Shown here: piece by piece, positions 1 to 13,167 of the stretch | Layout of the letters: each line of letters opens with the position of its first letter | Position numbering within the stretch: position 1 is the first letter of the stretch | Source of the DNA: Toxotes chatareus | Lineage: Eukaryota; Chordata; Actinopteri; Toxotidae | Assembly (NCBI GenBank): GCA_016801885.1 | Contig: CM028882.1 | Location: 21,159,047 to 21,223,046 of the forward strand | DNA length: 64,000 nt | Direction of reading: 5' to 3' | The notes under the pieces: model-generated | Databases searched by the model: none | What the model was told of the DNA's origin: nothing | Seen by the model: the letters and a program-made list of their open reading frames with translations, nothing else | Program-made: the position numbers and the translations under genes

Positions 1-3000
1 ACATATAGTGTAACATATAGCATGATCATGTTCGAAGGTTTATGTTCAGTTGTCTCCACAATAATAAAAGCCTTTGTTTTACGAGCTAAAATGAGTTATA
101 GCTTGCTCTGCAAAAAGGAAAATGTAGGTGAGAGAAAACCCAGAGCAATAAACAACAAGGAAAAATGATAAACTGCAAAAGGGCAAATTCATGCAAGGTG
201 CCAGAATGCAGAGAACAACTGACTGTGTTAATACACTACTTAAGACAAACAGAGCTGAGTCCAAAATGCCGCCAGTGTGGCAGCAACAAGCTCCAGTCGA
301 GCGGTTAAAAAAAACATTGAAAGTAGTGAAATTGGCTGCAGGCTCTGCTTCAGGAAGGGACAGCAAAAGCTGCATCTATTTCTTATGTATCAGCCACAGA
401 CAGGCAACAGAGGTCATGATTTGTATTCCAATCCATGATGTTCTGAATTTATGCATAGGTATGACTTCTTTAAGAGTGTGTGTGTGTGTGTGTGTGCGTG
501 TGTGTGCACGAATAAGTCAATCCCTCAAAATGATTGAGGTGCGATGGCAGGTAGCAGTGATGGTGATGGATGAATTAGTCAATTGAGAGACAGTTAACTA
601 ATTTCTGTCAAACTGGATGACGTCAAAAATGAGAGAAGATAAGAGAAAAAGGAGTATATTTCTTTAAAAAATATTATGACAAATGCAAAATATACTTTAG
701 CAAACAACCCATGTGACAGACTTTCTCCTTGTTGAAGGCAGGTTGAGGAGAAAAAATACAGTAAAATCATACTTTTGGTGTTTGGCACCGCTCACTGATT
801 TTGATCAGTATGTGTGCTATAGCCTGAGGGACAGGGACAATGACAGAGTGTCCGGAGTTGATATGAAATGTAGTTTTGATCAATGATGATTATGATAATT
901 ATTTAACCCATTTTTGTCACATTCGGTCATTTGTCTGTGCCATTTTGATATGATCTGTGTTGTTAAATAGGATTTAGGGTGATGTTTATACAAATTTACC
1001 TACACAAAATCCCCGTTAGGGTCATTTGGGAGATGTGGGGTGGCATTGTAGAAAAACAAGTGTTAGGCAAAGAACGCAAGATGTACGCTGATGAACCAAA
1101 GAAGAAGGATAAAAATAAAAAGAAGAAAAGAAAAGGAGTCTGCTTGTGTTTAATCTTTAGAAAGAGGCCAGGTTGCACAGTGAGTCCCACTGGAAGTACT
1201 GTGGCTGTGTGCCGCTAAAGGCAGTCTGTTCTTCATTCAGTTCACTCCTCTCATCAGTTTGAGAGACCTGTTATTTTTTTATGCAGAGGGCATTCCTGTT
1301 TTAATGACAAACATCATTCACAACTTTTTCCTAATGTCACTATCTTCTTTCGTTCTTATATCTTTTCCTTCTCTCTCTCGGTCGTCTATTTTACATCTAT
1401 TTCTTGTTCAATGGGAAACTCACATCTTTGCCTACAGGCTACAGTGGCTGGCTAAGCTAAATCTTTAACCAGCCACTTATACTGTATCATGTCCACACAC
1501 ACCACCTTCAAATGATGTTTGGCCACCTGCCAAAGTCGCTAGTTGAGTAGGCAGACTCATTTACAGCCACATCTCACCAGCATCTGGCAGGTGTTAGCTT
1601 CCAACCTCGGTGGCTGATTAATATCACAAACATGCTGCAGTAGACTTGCTTCAAAACTTGTATAATAAGTAAAGGTGTGTCATATTTGTTTGTGCTAATG
1701 TTTTACCCAACTACACACTCATGAGCTTATTTTTCCTTTGTGTTTATTAAATTGAAACCTCTCGTGCTGAGAGAGAAATGAGTTTTTCAGATTGGCTTTC
1801 GTAGGAACAAAACCATGCAACGCAACAAATGAAATATAAGGCCACATCATAATCACTTCACCAAAAAATCACAACACCATATGAGCATGTTTCAATTCAC
1901 AAACCAGAAATAGAGTCAAGATCTTATTAGAAAGAATAGCAGCTGCTCGTTAGTTGTTATTGTAGCATAAGTTACTACTTTTTTTTAAATGCAGAAATAT
2001 AACTGCAGTGTGCATAAATGAGTCCTCAATTCATGTACTTGCTCATTTTCTGCAGCATCACCACAAATGTCTAGATTGATGAATGGATTTTCATGGATTT
2101 TATTTTTTATCTTCAAGGTCTGTGACACAGCACGTAGAACAACTGCCATGTAACTCAGCTGAAAAAGCTATAATCTAGAAAATGTTGGTGGTAATATAAA
2201 ATAGAAAGGTTCTGTTGCACAGTAAATAGGCTAAAACATTCTACTCACATATGGTACTTTATAGCCCTTGCGCTGTCTTTTATAGTTGACCCTGTGGTAA
2301 CTTGTGACCTTAGTGTGAAGTGACTGCCCTTCTCTAATAGCTCTCCTTCCTGTACTGTACAAATGCTCTGTCTCATTTTCAGATGTTTGACCTTAGAATT
2401 AAAATCTGATGGTCATTTTATGGCGTTTCTGCTTTATAGGATTGTTATGAGAAATATTTAGATCAGATGAACAGGGGGAGAGAGGAAGGCGAGAGCGAGG
2501 GGAGGAGAAATGGAGTAGAGATGGCTGAAGAGAGTGGGTGCTTGATGATAGAGAAGGTTGAGAGATTAATTGAAAGTCAAATGGTGGTGTTGAGGACACA
2601 TAATGCCCCAATTTGACTGTTCTCATAAAAATAATTTGTCTGTAATTCTCCAATGGATAACCTTATCTCTTCCTTTTTAAATGGTTTTATTTCTGTTTTA
2701 TTTCATATTGCTATTAAATATTAGAAAGGTGACTTGTGGCAAGAGACAGAAAGACAAAACAAAGGCAAAAGGAGCGTATCGCTGCTTATGTCACTTCACT
2801 GTATCTCCAATAAAGCTGAATACATGAAATTTTAATCATAAAATTATTTGTGTAAATAAAATGTATAAATATGAGATTGAGAAAGAGAAGGACAATCTTG
2901 TAAACAAAAGATCAAAAGAAAAATAATACTGATAAAAAAAATGTCCTCATTCAAAAAGTGCTATGATTTTTATAGCGTGCTATCAGTAATAATGGTTGGT

Positions 3001-4908
3001 TAGGAGCTCTGCTTCATAATTGTAAGTGACCTTTCTCAGATTTAATTCCTATTAATACAAATATGAACCTGTCAAAGCTGACACTCATCGCTTTCACACT
3101 TACACACATGCATATAAACACAAATTTATGCTGCCATCTCAGCTAATTATAACTGTGACCTGCATTTTCACTTACTCAGTCAAAACAGAGAAAAACCAAA
3201 AACCAAGGATAGGACAGAAACAGAATGGATTAAAAACAGTACATGATCTGTAAACGTGAGAAAATGTAACATTTAAACACAAGAACACAGACTTGAAAAT
3301 GTGACAGACCAGAATGAGGGACTGAAAGAGGGAGGAACAGATGATCACCATGAGACACGCTAATGTGAAATGTTAGTTCACACCTCTGCATTAAAAAAAA
3401 CTTGTGCATTGACGCAGCTGTGTGTCTGATAGATGACCTTAGGGGAGGTGATGATGAAGACTGAAGTGTGCACACGCGATATGTGTGTGCGCCTGATCTC
3501 ACAAGCGTAAAAATGTGAGGAAAGGTGTAAGGGTCAGGATATTTATTGGTCATCAGCTCTGGAAAGGTTTGTTTTGAGGTTAAGGTTAATTCTGGTTAAA
3601 GGTTGACCGAAACTACATTAGAGGACAGGGAATGAAGTGAATAGAGGGTCTTCACAATGGCAAATATATGTGTGTATGTTTGTGTGTGTGTGTGATCTGT
3701 GTGGGTTTGATATGACCTGACATTCACTGACACCCTGCCATTGCACACGAAATGTCAAAGTAAAACAAGGGAACAATTAGAACTAATGATTTTCATCCAA
3801 AAGTCAAAAGTCTATCAATAAAAAAAACAAATAGAAGGTTAAAATGACTGGGTGTGAGTGTGGTGATGGGTGTACGTGTTTGTAGTGCACTTGCATCTGT
3901 GTGAGTGAGTGTGTTTCAGATGCAGCGATAAAAATACCTGTGCTTGTCAGACTTAATTAAGTTTGTGTTCATGTGGCTTCTGTAGCAATCGATGGCAATA
4001 AGACAGAGAATGACTGATAAACAGGGGGTGAGAGACTGTTGACAGCAGAGGGAAGTGAGACAGCGGAGGGACGAGTGCAGATAAAGAGCGGAAGACAGAT
4101 AAAGAGTCAAAGACAAACAGCCAAAAGATGCCAACAAAACTAAGAATGAATGAGATAAAAAGTGATGGAGATACAGACAGAATGGAACTGAGAGAGGTGC
4201 AGACAGAGAGAGAGAGGTGTCAACTGTGTGATAATCCTTCTCTCATTAGTACATCAATCAGATTACTCGCACCAGATTCTGGTAATTAACTGTTGAACAT
4301 TAATCGGATTGGCCTAACCAGATTAGAGTTGTAAACAGATTAGAGAGGGATTACCAGGACGTGCTGTACAATGGTGAGAATATTTACATTTTTTCACTCT
4401 GTTTTCTACTGAGCTAGTCTCTTCTATTGTCATTAGGCTAGTCTAGTCTGTCATTCTTAGAACTAGTAATAATACCTATAAGATTTCTATGAGGGGCTTA
4501 CAGCTTTCCCTTACAGCTACAGTTCTTAGATGATTACACCAATGATTATACCATGGCTACTGAAAATTCTCTATTCTGATCGGATGACGGGTGTCGATTA
4601 ATTTCTGCAAACTGGAAACTACTGTTACTTGAAAAACCTGAACACGACAAGAATGTCAAGGTACCCAGGCCTTAGTCATAGGCTGTGTTCATCCTCACTT
4701 GAATTTAGCTGACAAAATGGTTTGAACAAAATAAATGCAGACTGGAAAATCGAAGGGAAAAAAAAGTGCTTTTGTTATTGTGAAGTAGCTTCAGCCATGT
4801 TAACACAACAATTAAGTGTTCCTCAACCTTTAAAAAAAAATATAACAGCCTGAAGGAATAGTGGCATTTTGTCTGAGCGGAAATCAATGGGCTGCAATTA
4901 GATGGTCG
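1..4908. other. Non-coding stretch upstream of the first SINE
   Basis: I see no exon or recognisable gene here. Reading frames are short and lack family motifs. The sequence is AT-rich with short TG runs (about 478-503 and 3679-3692) and purine-rich stretches. If the TMEM132 exon at 15047 is exon 2, this is probably part of a long first intron, but 5' flank is equally possible. A cluster of GATTA/TAATC-type motifs at 4230-4355 is noted as a finding. Confidence 0.6.
478..503. repeat. (TG)n microsatellite
   Basis: An imperfect TG dinucleotide run interrupted by one CG. It explains the Cys-Val repeats in the overlapping reading frame, which is not a gene. Confidence 0.9.
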
Positions 4909-4920
4909 ATGTTGTATGTC
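4909..4920. repeat. Target-site duplication, left copy (SINE at 4921)
   Basis: Twelve bases, ATGTTGTATGTC, identical to 5295-5306. They directly flank the SINE head. Confidence 0.85.
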
Positions 4921-5294
4921 TGGGCGGCACGGTGGTGCAGTGGTTAGCACTGTCACCTCACAGCAAGAGGGTCCAGGTTCGAACCCCGGTCTGGACCCTG
5001 CTGTGTGGAGTTTGCATGTTCACCCTGTGCCTGCCTGGGTTCTCTCCGGGTACTCCGGCTTCCTCCCACAATACCAAAAAAACATGCATGGGATAGGTGA
5101 ATTGGCTACTCTAAATTGCCCCTACGTGTGAATGTGTGTGTGTGTGGTTGTCTGTCTTTGCGTGTCAGCCCTGCGATTGACTGGCGACCAGTCCAGGGTG
5201 TACCCCGCCTCTCGCCCATAAGCAGCTGGGATAGGCTCCAGTTCCCCCGTGACCCTGATAGAGGATTAAGCGGTAGAAAATGAAATGAAATGAA
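4921..5294 (+). mobile_element. tRNA-type SINE, apparently full length
   Basis: The head has an A-box-like stretch (TGGTGCAGTGG) and a B-box (GGTTCGAACCC) about 35 bases further on, the two internal RNA polymerase III promoter elements of tRNA-derived SINEs. The body continues to a GATAGGCTCCAG block and ends in a short ATGAA-type tail. The element is flanked by a perfect 12-bp direct repeat, ATGTTGTATGTC, at 4909-4920 and 5295-5306, which marks its insertion. A 5'-truncated relative with the same 3' end lies at 63797-63925. The family belongs to the abundant fish interspersed repeats; I do not assign a library name. The overlapping frames are not genes. Confidence 0.85.
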
Positions 5295-5306
5295 ATGTTG
5301 TATGTC
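5295..5306. repeat. Target-site duplication, right copy (SINE at 4921)
   Basis: Twelve bases identical to 4909-4920, directly after the ATGAA-type tail of the SINE. Confidence 0.85.
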
Positions 5307-6060
5307 CCACACTGTAACAGGATGTAACATTATTGATGTATTTACTTTAAGGGTAACCTGTGTGATTTTCACTGCAAATTAAGTTTTTCACTAAATTATA
5401 CTCAGTGTATCCTCAAGGCTATGAGCTGCATCATGCGGCAGCATGAGTGGTTTTCAGCAATTCTTAAATGCTTTGAAATTGTCCTTGCTCAGATTTGCTT
5501 TCAGTCTTCTTCTCTTTCTCTTTGACTGACACATGCTCCTTCTAACATCCACACAGCTGTCAATCAGTATGGATAACCAGTCTCCATAGTTGGCAGGATG
5601 CTCATCAAAACATTGCTCTACAGTGCCACTAGTGTTCAAAAACTCAGCAGGGTGCCTTTAAGGTGGGTAATAGATGCGTACATCCACCCTACAGATGTGC
5701 CCATGAACATTTCCAAACATGAATACACATTTACAGTAGACACAAGTGTCCTTTTGTGTCTCTGTGCATGTGGACACGTGTGTGTCATCACTATCCTCGT
5801 GGAATTAATTGCTGTCACCCTGACGGCAGCATCTCATGATGAATATTCATTGCTGTGTTGGAAGAGTAGAAGTCCTTGGATATTGTGTGTACTGAGGACT
5901 TATAAATGCCTATAGCCATGACCTCCCTCAAATGAAAAGCTGCAGGACCTGTCAGCTTGTCTTTCAGAGTTGTACAGACTGACACATTAACTCTTCTTAA
6001 TCACACACACTCTTGTTTCTCTCTCCCCTGCCACTCCTCTTTCTTGTTTGAGGCATTCAT

Positions 6061-6082
6061 TTCTCTCTCTCTCTCTCTCTCT
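6061..6082. repeat. (CT)n microsatellite
   Basis: An uninterrupted CT dinucleotide run of about ten units. Confidence 0.9.
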
Positions 6083-7173
6083 GGGACATGTTCCATCAAT
6101 GACGCATGTTCACAAACTGTGTCACAGCAAGTAAATGTGCTTGTGTGTGAGTGTTTTTGTGTGTATGTATGCATGTGTGTGTGTGTCTGTGGTGAGCAGA
6201 GAATAGCTGACATTAGTCTTGACAACACATGCCTCCCTACTCCTTTTAACCACAAAGGTCAGACATTCAGGGCCACATTTAATGCTTGTTACAATAATGC
6301 ACACGCATGGAAACACACACTCATCTTTTCACCACCTCTAATTTAAAATATATAGAAGAATGTTTATGGCTTATGTTGCGCTCTGTCTAGTCCTTTAACT
6401 TTGTTTTCTGCTTTTGTCCTCCCTTTTTCCTGCACACATCCACTCATTCCTTCCCCTGTCTCCTCACTTCTTTCCTCAGCTCCCCTCCGCATTTATCTCC
6501 ATTAACTCGTCTTTTCCTCCTCTCTTATTTGCTCTCCCCACTCATCTTCCCTTACTCTCCTGCTCCTCCTCCACTTCGTTGTTCTCACCTTCCCTGCTCA
6601 TCTCATCTGTCCTCTTCCTGTCGTCCTCGTCCTGCCTCTTCTCTTGCTGACTTTCCTTTTCTCCTTCCCTTCTTGATGACCTATTCTCCTTTGAAAGAAA
6701 CCCATCTTCCACATCATCATCCACCGCCATTTCCTCCCCTCCTCTCCTCTCCCTAGCTACTTAGTTCCTATTGGTCCATTAAGTTAGTTGAGGCTGTGAG
6801 TCCTTTAGCCCCTTTATAAGCAGCTTTTACAAGTTGGCTGCCTGGCTGTGGACCATTGAAGGATAGAATTGAATGGCACCAAGGCCCAATGGATTTATCC
6901 CTTCCTCATATTCATAGCCAGGAGATCCTGGCCCGACACACAGAGGCTTTTCTTCACAGCTCTGTTTTACTTGAAAGAACTTCTGTGCTTTTTGTTTGTC
7001 ACTCCTATTGGCTGCCATGTTCGGGATGAAGCACTGCAGGTGATACCGTTGGCTCAGTTTTATCATATTATGATCGTACAACTCATTTCAATAAGTACAC
7101 ATAAACGTCAGCTGTATCAAATATGCCCATTCAGCAAATTTTGCACACACTGAACACTGAATGAATGAATGCC

Positions 7174-7212
7174 ACCCATCTTACAAAAAAAATTTTTTTT
7201 TGTAAGATGGGT
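7174..7212. repeat. Perfect palindrome with A/T core
   Basis: Eleven-base arms, ACCCATCTTAC and its exact reverse complement, enclose eight A followed by nine T. The whole 39 bases can fold on themselves almost without a loop. No transposase or target duplication is visible, so it may be a remnant of a very short inverted-repeat element or a chance structure. Confidence 0.85.
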
Positions 7213-8085
7213 TTACAACAGTAAACAGTGGACCACAGCTCTCCAGCTGGAAACCACTGCTTTAGTATATGACATGGTGATTTTTATCATTTATCAAAGG
7301 TTCTTAAAGAAGACATAATTGCTGCATGATACTACAGGAAAACAATTAGAAATGTGAGGGAAGTCCGTAGAATGGCACCAGGCTGTGTCACAATTTTAGC
7401 GTAGTGAAATGCAGGTTACATGGTGAGCTGTAGCCCAGAGGGATGTTTTTCCCATTCATAAATCCATATCAAAGAAGTGGCTATAAAATGTTATTATCAC
7501 AATTTGAACCTTTTGGTCCAGTCTTATATTCATGCCATTCATATGTGTGAAAAGTCAGCTGGCTCTATGGGATCAAAATGTGACACATTCAGAAATGTTT
7601 CTGGTGTGTGCTCCAGGTGAACTTTCATTCAAGAACAGGTGTAGCCTGGGATACACATGCATGTGTGTGTATCTTTGTGTATGTGAACCAGTGAGAGTTT
7701 AGCATTTCAGTCTGTGCTGCTCAACTTCCTTCCTGAGGTCCTTCCTTTCTTTGCCTCTCTGTCTGTCTCAGTGGTATGGTGACCATTTGAAATCGCTCTT
7801 CACACTTCCCTGCATTTGCTGCCACAAACACACACTCTTAGAGAGACTGAGTGCAGTGACCCCCACACACACCTCAGCGCACACATGAATCACAATCACA
7901 AAATCCCAAAGTCCTCATCTCGCCATCTTATCCTTCCTTCTTTGGATCTTTTAGTCAGTCCATCCTGCCTTCTTTCTCCTATTCCTCATGGAGAGACTGC
8001 AAATGCAATAGATGGACAGAGTGAGGGAGAGAGATAAGGAAATTGGAGAGAGGTGAGTTTTGATGATAGAAAAAGGAAAAATATT

Positions 8086-8103
8086 GAGAGAGAGAGAGAG
8101 AGA
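8086..8103. repeat. (GA)n microsatellite
   Basis: An uninterrupted GA run of about nine units inside a purine-rich stretch. Confidence 0.85.
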
Positions 8104-11100
8104 AACCATAATGGCAAAGAAGAGAAAGCTAGAAAGGCAAATGGTATGTTTAATTTCAATTTTTTGGAGAGACATCTGGGGACTGCAGAGGCCTCGAGAA
8201 TCACAATTTTTACCAACCAGAACAGTCAAAGACTCCGCTCCTCATGTTAGCTGTGCATCTGATGTACAGTACAGTAGAATGACAGGAAACAAAGTCATTC
8301 TGTCACTGATGATAAATTTAAATGTGAAATAAATAAGTGAATAAATATCCCCACTTAAACTGAATGTAAGTCACCAAGGGTTTCAAGTAATTAAATTGAG
8401 AATTCATTATCACCTGTGGAGGAAATACCACAGATAGCTATGAAGCACCCTGAAACTGATGTTTGCTGTGAGACTAATATGTTGATGTGAATTAACATTC
8501 GCCTTCAAAGTTATGGTGAATCTGGGAAGACACTGATAGTGCAAGTGAACTGCAATGAATAAAGTCAGTGTAGTTAGAAAATGTTGATGAGAGCAACTTT
8601 GTCTTTGATTAACTTACTGGTCTGCTGCATGGCTGCACCTACTGTATGTGAGAAGTGGGAATAAATTTACCCCACAGACTTCTGTCTCCTGTTGTCTGTC
8701 TGTTTCGCTCACATGTTCAAAAAGTGTGAGAGCAGTGCAGACACATGACAGAGTTAAGTGATGGAGGCAGATGATTTATACAAAATTATTAGCTATGACA
8801 TGTCTTCCCATTAAATTACACCTATGGTAAGGTGCAATAACAAAAACAGAGGGAGACAGAATGGAAGGAACAAAGAAGGTAAAGACAAACAGAGGGGAGG
8901 AAAGCTAATACAGGGAGGTATAGAGGAAGAAATTGAGAAAAAGAGGCAGACAGATAGAAAGAGAAAGGGGCATATTGGGTCCAAGCAAGTTGGGCTGGGT
9001 GGGGGGGGTTAGTGGCAGAGGAGAGAGATTGTAGTCAGACCATATCTGGGGAAATGTGACTCCACTGACCCAATGACAGGGACATCAATCAACAAGTGGT
9101 GTGTGTATGTGTGTGGGAGTATTGGGGATTATTCTACCAGGGGGAGAAAAATTCTGTAAACACAACATGAACAAGGACAAACTCAGAGGTAACTTAATCA
9201 CAATTACAAAAACTGCTCAAAAGCTTTGTCATGTTAGGATGAATTCCAATTAGCAGCATTAGTCAGCGATTAAAGAGGTCTGGCAGCCAGCATTTAAACA
9301 ACAAAGAGAGCTTCAAAGAGAACAAATGCTCCTGAACTGAGAGGGGATTGGTCCAAATAAGCTCAGATTTTTTTCATGTGTCAGCAGGACAGCGTACCCC
9401 AAACACAGACAAACTGCATCAGCAAGGAAGTTCCGAGGTCATAAAAGAGACATGCATAGTCTTAGCTGAACAAAATATAAGGAACACCTTACATTTAATG
9501 GAGTGCATCCATATCACGGTCTAAAAAATTTGCAGAGCTGCAACAATACCTTTCTGACACAGTCTTGAATCCATTACAAGTCTTCTTATGGCCAGGTTCT
9601 TGCAGGGCTATTGCACTCAGTTTCATAACGTTGTAAAGTGTTGGACTTACTTTCTCCAGCTTATGCCCAACTATTTTGTAAATTGTGTGTTACACCAGAA
9701 ACTGAGCAAGCTTTTTGGTGACTGGCTCTATTGTCAGATCACCCAAAATGTCTTGAAACATGCTGTAGCTTATGGTTAAGTTCAAAATGTTCATAGTGTG
9801 TAGACCCGTTTGAAGCCATTGAAATAAAATCAGGTTGTGAACTTATAAATTACACACCGCCAAAGTCATCCACATGTCCCCAGTAAATCATCATATTATG
9901 AATGACAGCAGATGACTTCCATAATCCAAGAACTAACTGAAACTTTTTTATCAGCTCAAAAATGGTTGAAGTGGTACTCCAGCAATTTAATTTTGCACAC
10001 ATAAAGTCCAAGACATCTGAATCCTACATTTTCCACAATTCAAATAACAATTTTTTTTTCATTAGATGCTTTGGCCTCACAAAATCCTATGTGTTTCAGA
10101 CATTACCTCTCCATTTTGTAACACATGTTTTCAGTAATACATTTGTAGTCTCCAAGCTCAGGCCCAGCTAGCCCATCACGTTGACATCATCGGGGGTTAT
10201 TTTGTCAGACTTGACAAAAGTCTTACAGAGCCACAGAAGACACTATACAGCTGCTTTCACGGGCTGAGCAGTACTCTCCATGATTGGTCAATTGATATTT
10301 CTGTCCCCTTTAACATCTTAACAATTTTGACATCAACACCAGCAAACAGGGAGAGTGCAAGGTGGGAGACAGGGAGACAGACAGAGAAGGGCAGAGAGAA
10401 AGAGAGACCACCAAAATAAACCCCATGCTTGTGATGAATGTTCTGCTCAGAAATAGAAACCTCATCCCTCTCTCATCCTCTTTCACCCTGTTATCCCTCA
10501 TCCTCACCAGTCCTTCCGTTCTTTCTTCCACATCTCATGCCATCTCTGTCTATATATTTGTCCATATCCATCTGTATCTCTCTCACTCTCCATATCTCTT
10601 TGTGTTTCCTCTCTTTGTGTGCCATCTGTGTGATCAATGGAATTCATTCTTTTCAGGAAATTCACCCATGATGGATTTTTCTTTGCTGTGTCTTTTTTTT
10701 TCCTTCTTTTTTGGAGGGGGTGAATTTGCTTCTGTGGATAAAAGCTTTGACTGAAGCAAGAGCAAACTGATGTTTTGATGTTTTTCATCAAACATTCAGT
10801 TTTGGACATTTTCTTGTATTTTAATAGTTTAGAGAAGAAGGAAAACAGAAGTGGAAATATCCAGATAGCTTTGCTCAACAGTTAAAAATAAAGAAGTGTG
10901 TATGAAAGCAATTTTGTTTTTTATACAGTAAAACATTAGCAAAAACATGCCTCAGGTGTAGGTGAGAAGCAATTTAAACGTCAGTCTAAAGAAAGAAGAA
11001 CCTAAGTAAGAAAAATTGGAGGACTGGTATATAGAAGACCAAACAGATGGAGGGGAGCAGAGAGCAGAGGTAGTTTATTAACAGTTGTCATATATTATGG

Positions 11101-11604
11101 GAAACAGAAAATCACAAATAACATTCTGTGGCCTTTTGACACCTTTGGCAATACATGGCCTGGCATGTCAATCCAGCACCTGATGAAAATGAAACTTAAA
11201 GAAGGCATAGACAAATTAAATTGAACTATGGATTATGTTTGTGTAAATATGTTCATATTCAAGTTCATGTTTCTGTGTGTTCTTGTGTAATGACTTGCAG
11301 TCGCAGACAAAGTCATGGCATGGCTGACCTTTCACTGAGTTTGTCTAAACGCACACACTGGCAGACAGACTCAAATCTGATATGAAAGATAGCCCCAATC
11401 ATGTGTGTATGTGTGTGCCTGTCTCTAATTAAATATAAAAATCTGAGTCAATATTTAACCAACACAATATCAAGCAGCACTGATACCATTATCACATCTT
11501 GGTATCTCTCCTTTTCTCTCGTACCCATCTGGCTTTTCTTCTCCCTGTCTTTCTTCCTTTCTCTTTCTTTCTGTCTTACACGCTCCACTGTGTTCTGATT
11601 ATTG

Positions 11605-11628
11605 GCTGTGTGTGTGTGTGTGTGTGTG
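11605..11628. repeat. (TG)n microsatellite
   Basis: About eleven TG units. It lies 127 bases before a long CA run on the same strand, so the two could pair within one strand. Confidence 0.9.
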
Positions 11629-11752
11629 TACTTGGAAATAAAGCAGGGTGGGCATTTTTTGGGGGAAAAAGGACCACAGATGGGCCTTGTCAAATCTCTG
11701 TACATCTGGCTTTGTTCCTGTCCAGTTTTCCACACACACATAAAGACACACA

Positions 11753-11856
<104 letters not shown>

Positions 11857-12838
11857 CAGTTAACCTTACCTCAGTCATGATCACATTTCCACTAGTACGC
11901 ATACAATATAACCACACATCCACTTTTGGACTTGTCGTACAAACATGTAGACTTACTTAACCATGCATGCACATACACTAGAGCAGTCATACATTTACAC
12001 ACACATACATTTGCTCTATCACACACACTCTGTGCAGCAGGACACAGCGGGTATGGACTCCTGTTGTGGTTGTTGGTTGCCAAAGTAATGATGCCAGGGA
12101 ATCTGGACCATGCCAGGTTCAGTGGAGGCCAATGGCACACCAGTGTTAGAACGTCAGATTTCAGAGCGCTAACCCTGACTTGTAGTATAGCGCCACCTAT
12201 TGAGCTGAGATTAGTCTCTCACGTCAGTTGCATTTACATACTGATTTTCAGTACACAAACATTCACAAACATTCTGTCCAGAAAACATTACAGTGGTGAC
12301 AACAGTTGAAGCTTACATTTTCAAATTACTACCATAACCTACCATAAGGGACCAAGAGTCAACATCAGCAACAAGATAAAACAAATTATTCTAATTACCT
12401 GTTGTAAAAAACCCTGATAATTGATGAATAAAGGAAAGAAATATGATCTGAGATAGAAGAAAGGGGGAGTTTTTTCCTATTTGTATCATATAATGTTAAC
12501 GATTTCATCCAAGGGTCAACCTTTGCCTACATGAGAAAGCTCTGTGTGTGTGTCAGCTGTTCGAGGTCCCTGTCCGGGATTGGGACATATGCTTCAAAAG
12601 ACTCCTGTGGACACACACACAGACACACAAGCAGGCCTTTGCACCTCAAGGACACCCATGATAAGGGGAAAGAAATAAAAGAAAAAAAAGCTTGCTGCTA
12701 CAAGCTTACAGCTTATTGAGGTGAATGCGCTAAGATATGTTCTGACCACATGACCAGCAGTTTGTGACTGCTGAACCTGTCAGTCAGCAGCTGATGGTCA
12801 CAAGCTGCTGCACATTTGAAAATTCATTGTGGCTACAT

Positions 12839-12856
12839 TTTATTTATTTGTTTATT
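12839..12856 (-). promoter_or_regulatory. Cluster of three AATAAA polyadenylation-type hexamers
   Basis: On the minus strand AATAAA occurs three times in 18 bases, about 165 bases after the stop codon of the possible micropeptide at 13021-13137. Such hexamers are common in AT-rich DNA, so the spacing is only suggestive. Confidence 0.3.
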
Positions 12857-13020
12857 TTTTTGTGCATGTGGCTCTCAACCTTTATGGATGGTAGACTCCA
12901 AAACATGAAGTGCCAGCATTCTTTGACTCCCATGCTGCAGGTGTTAATTTGTATAATGTAGACCTCTAATGCTACATAAAGTTTTTTCTGGACATCCTCT
13001 CATGACCCATAGCCTAACTA

Positions 13021-13137
13021 TTAACTGAGGGGTCTTAGCGTCTTAAAGTACACGACCAAGCACATAACACCCAGGATAATCAGGAATTTGAACATAGAAA
13101 CAGCTTCTTCTTCTTTTTTTCCCTTGTCAGCAGCCAT
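13021..13137 (-). CDS. Possible 38-residue membrane micropeptide (terminal exon)
   Basis: A 38-codon frame starts at an ATG with G at -3 and G at +4, a favourable context. Residues 1-12 are strongly charged (MAADKGKKEEEA); residues 16-31 are hydrophobic (MFKFLIILGVMCLVVY) and long enough for one membrane helix; the tail FKTLRPLS is short and basic. This is the plan of a small tail-anchored or single-pass microprotein. A plausible 3' splice site (CACTAAC branch-like motif, then TACAG ending at 13168) lies 31 bases upstream of the ATG, and three AATAAA hexamers lie about 165 bases downstream. The upstream part of the 64-codon open frame would be intron. I do not recognise the protein, and a chance frame remains likely. 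Confidence 0.25.
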   Translation of the reverse strand: MAADKGKKEEEAVSMFKFLIILGVMCLVVYFKTLRPLS

Positions 13138-13167
13138 CTCAACTTTCACTTCAAAGCTTTGCTGACA

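Noticed and set aside
4921..5000. tRNA gene suggested by A-box and B-box motifs
   Set aside because: No cloverleaf is evident and the sequence continues into a SINE body with target duplications, so it is a SINE head rather than a functional tRNA gene.
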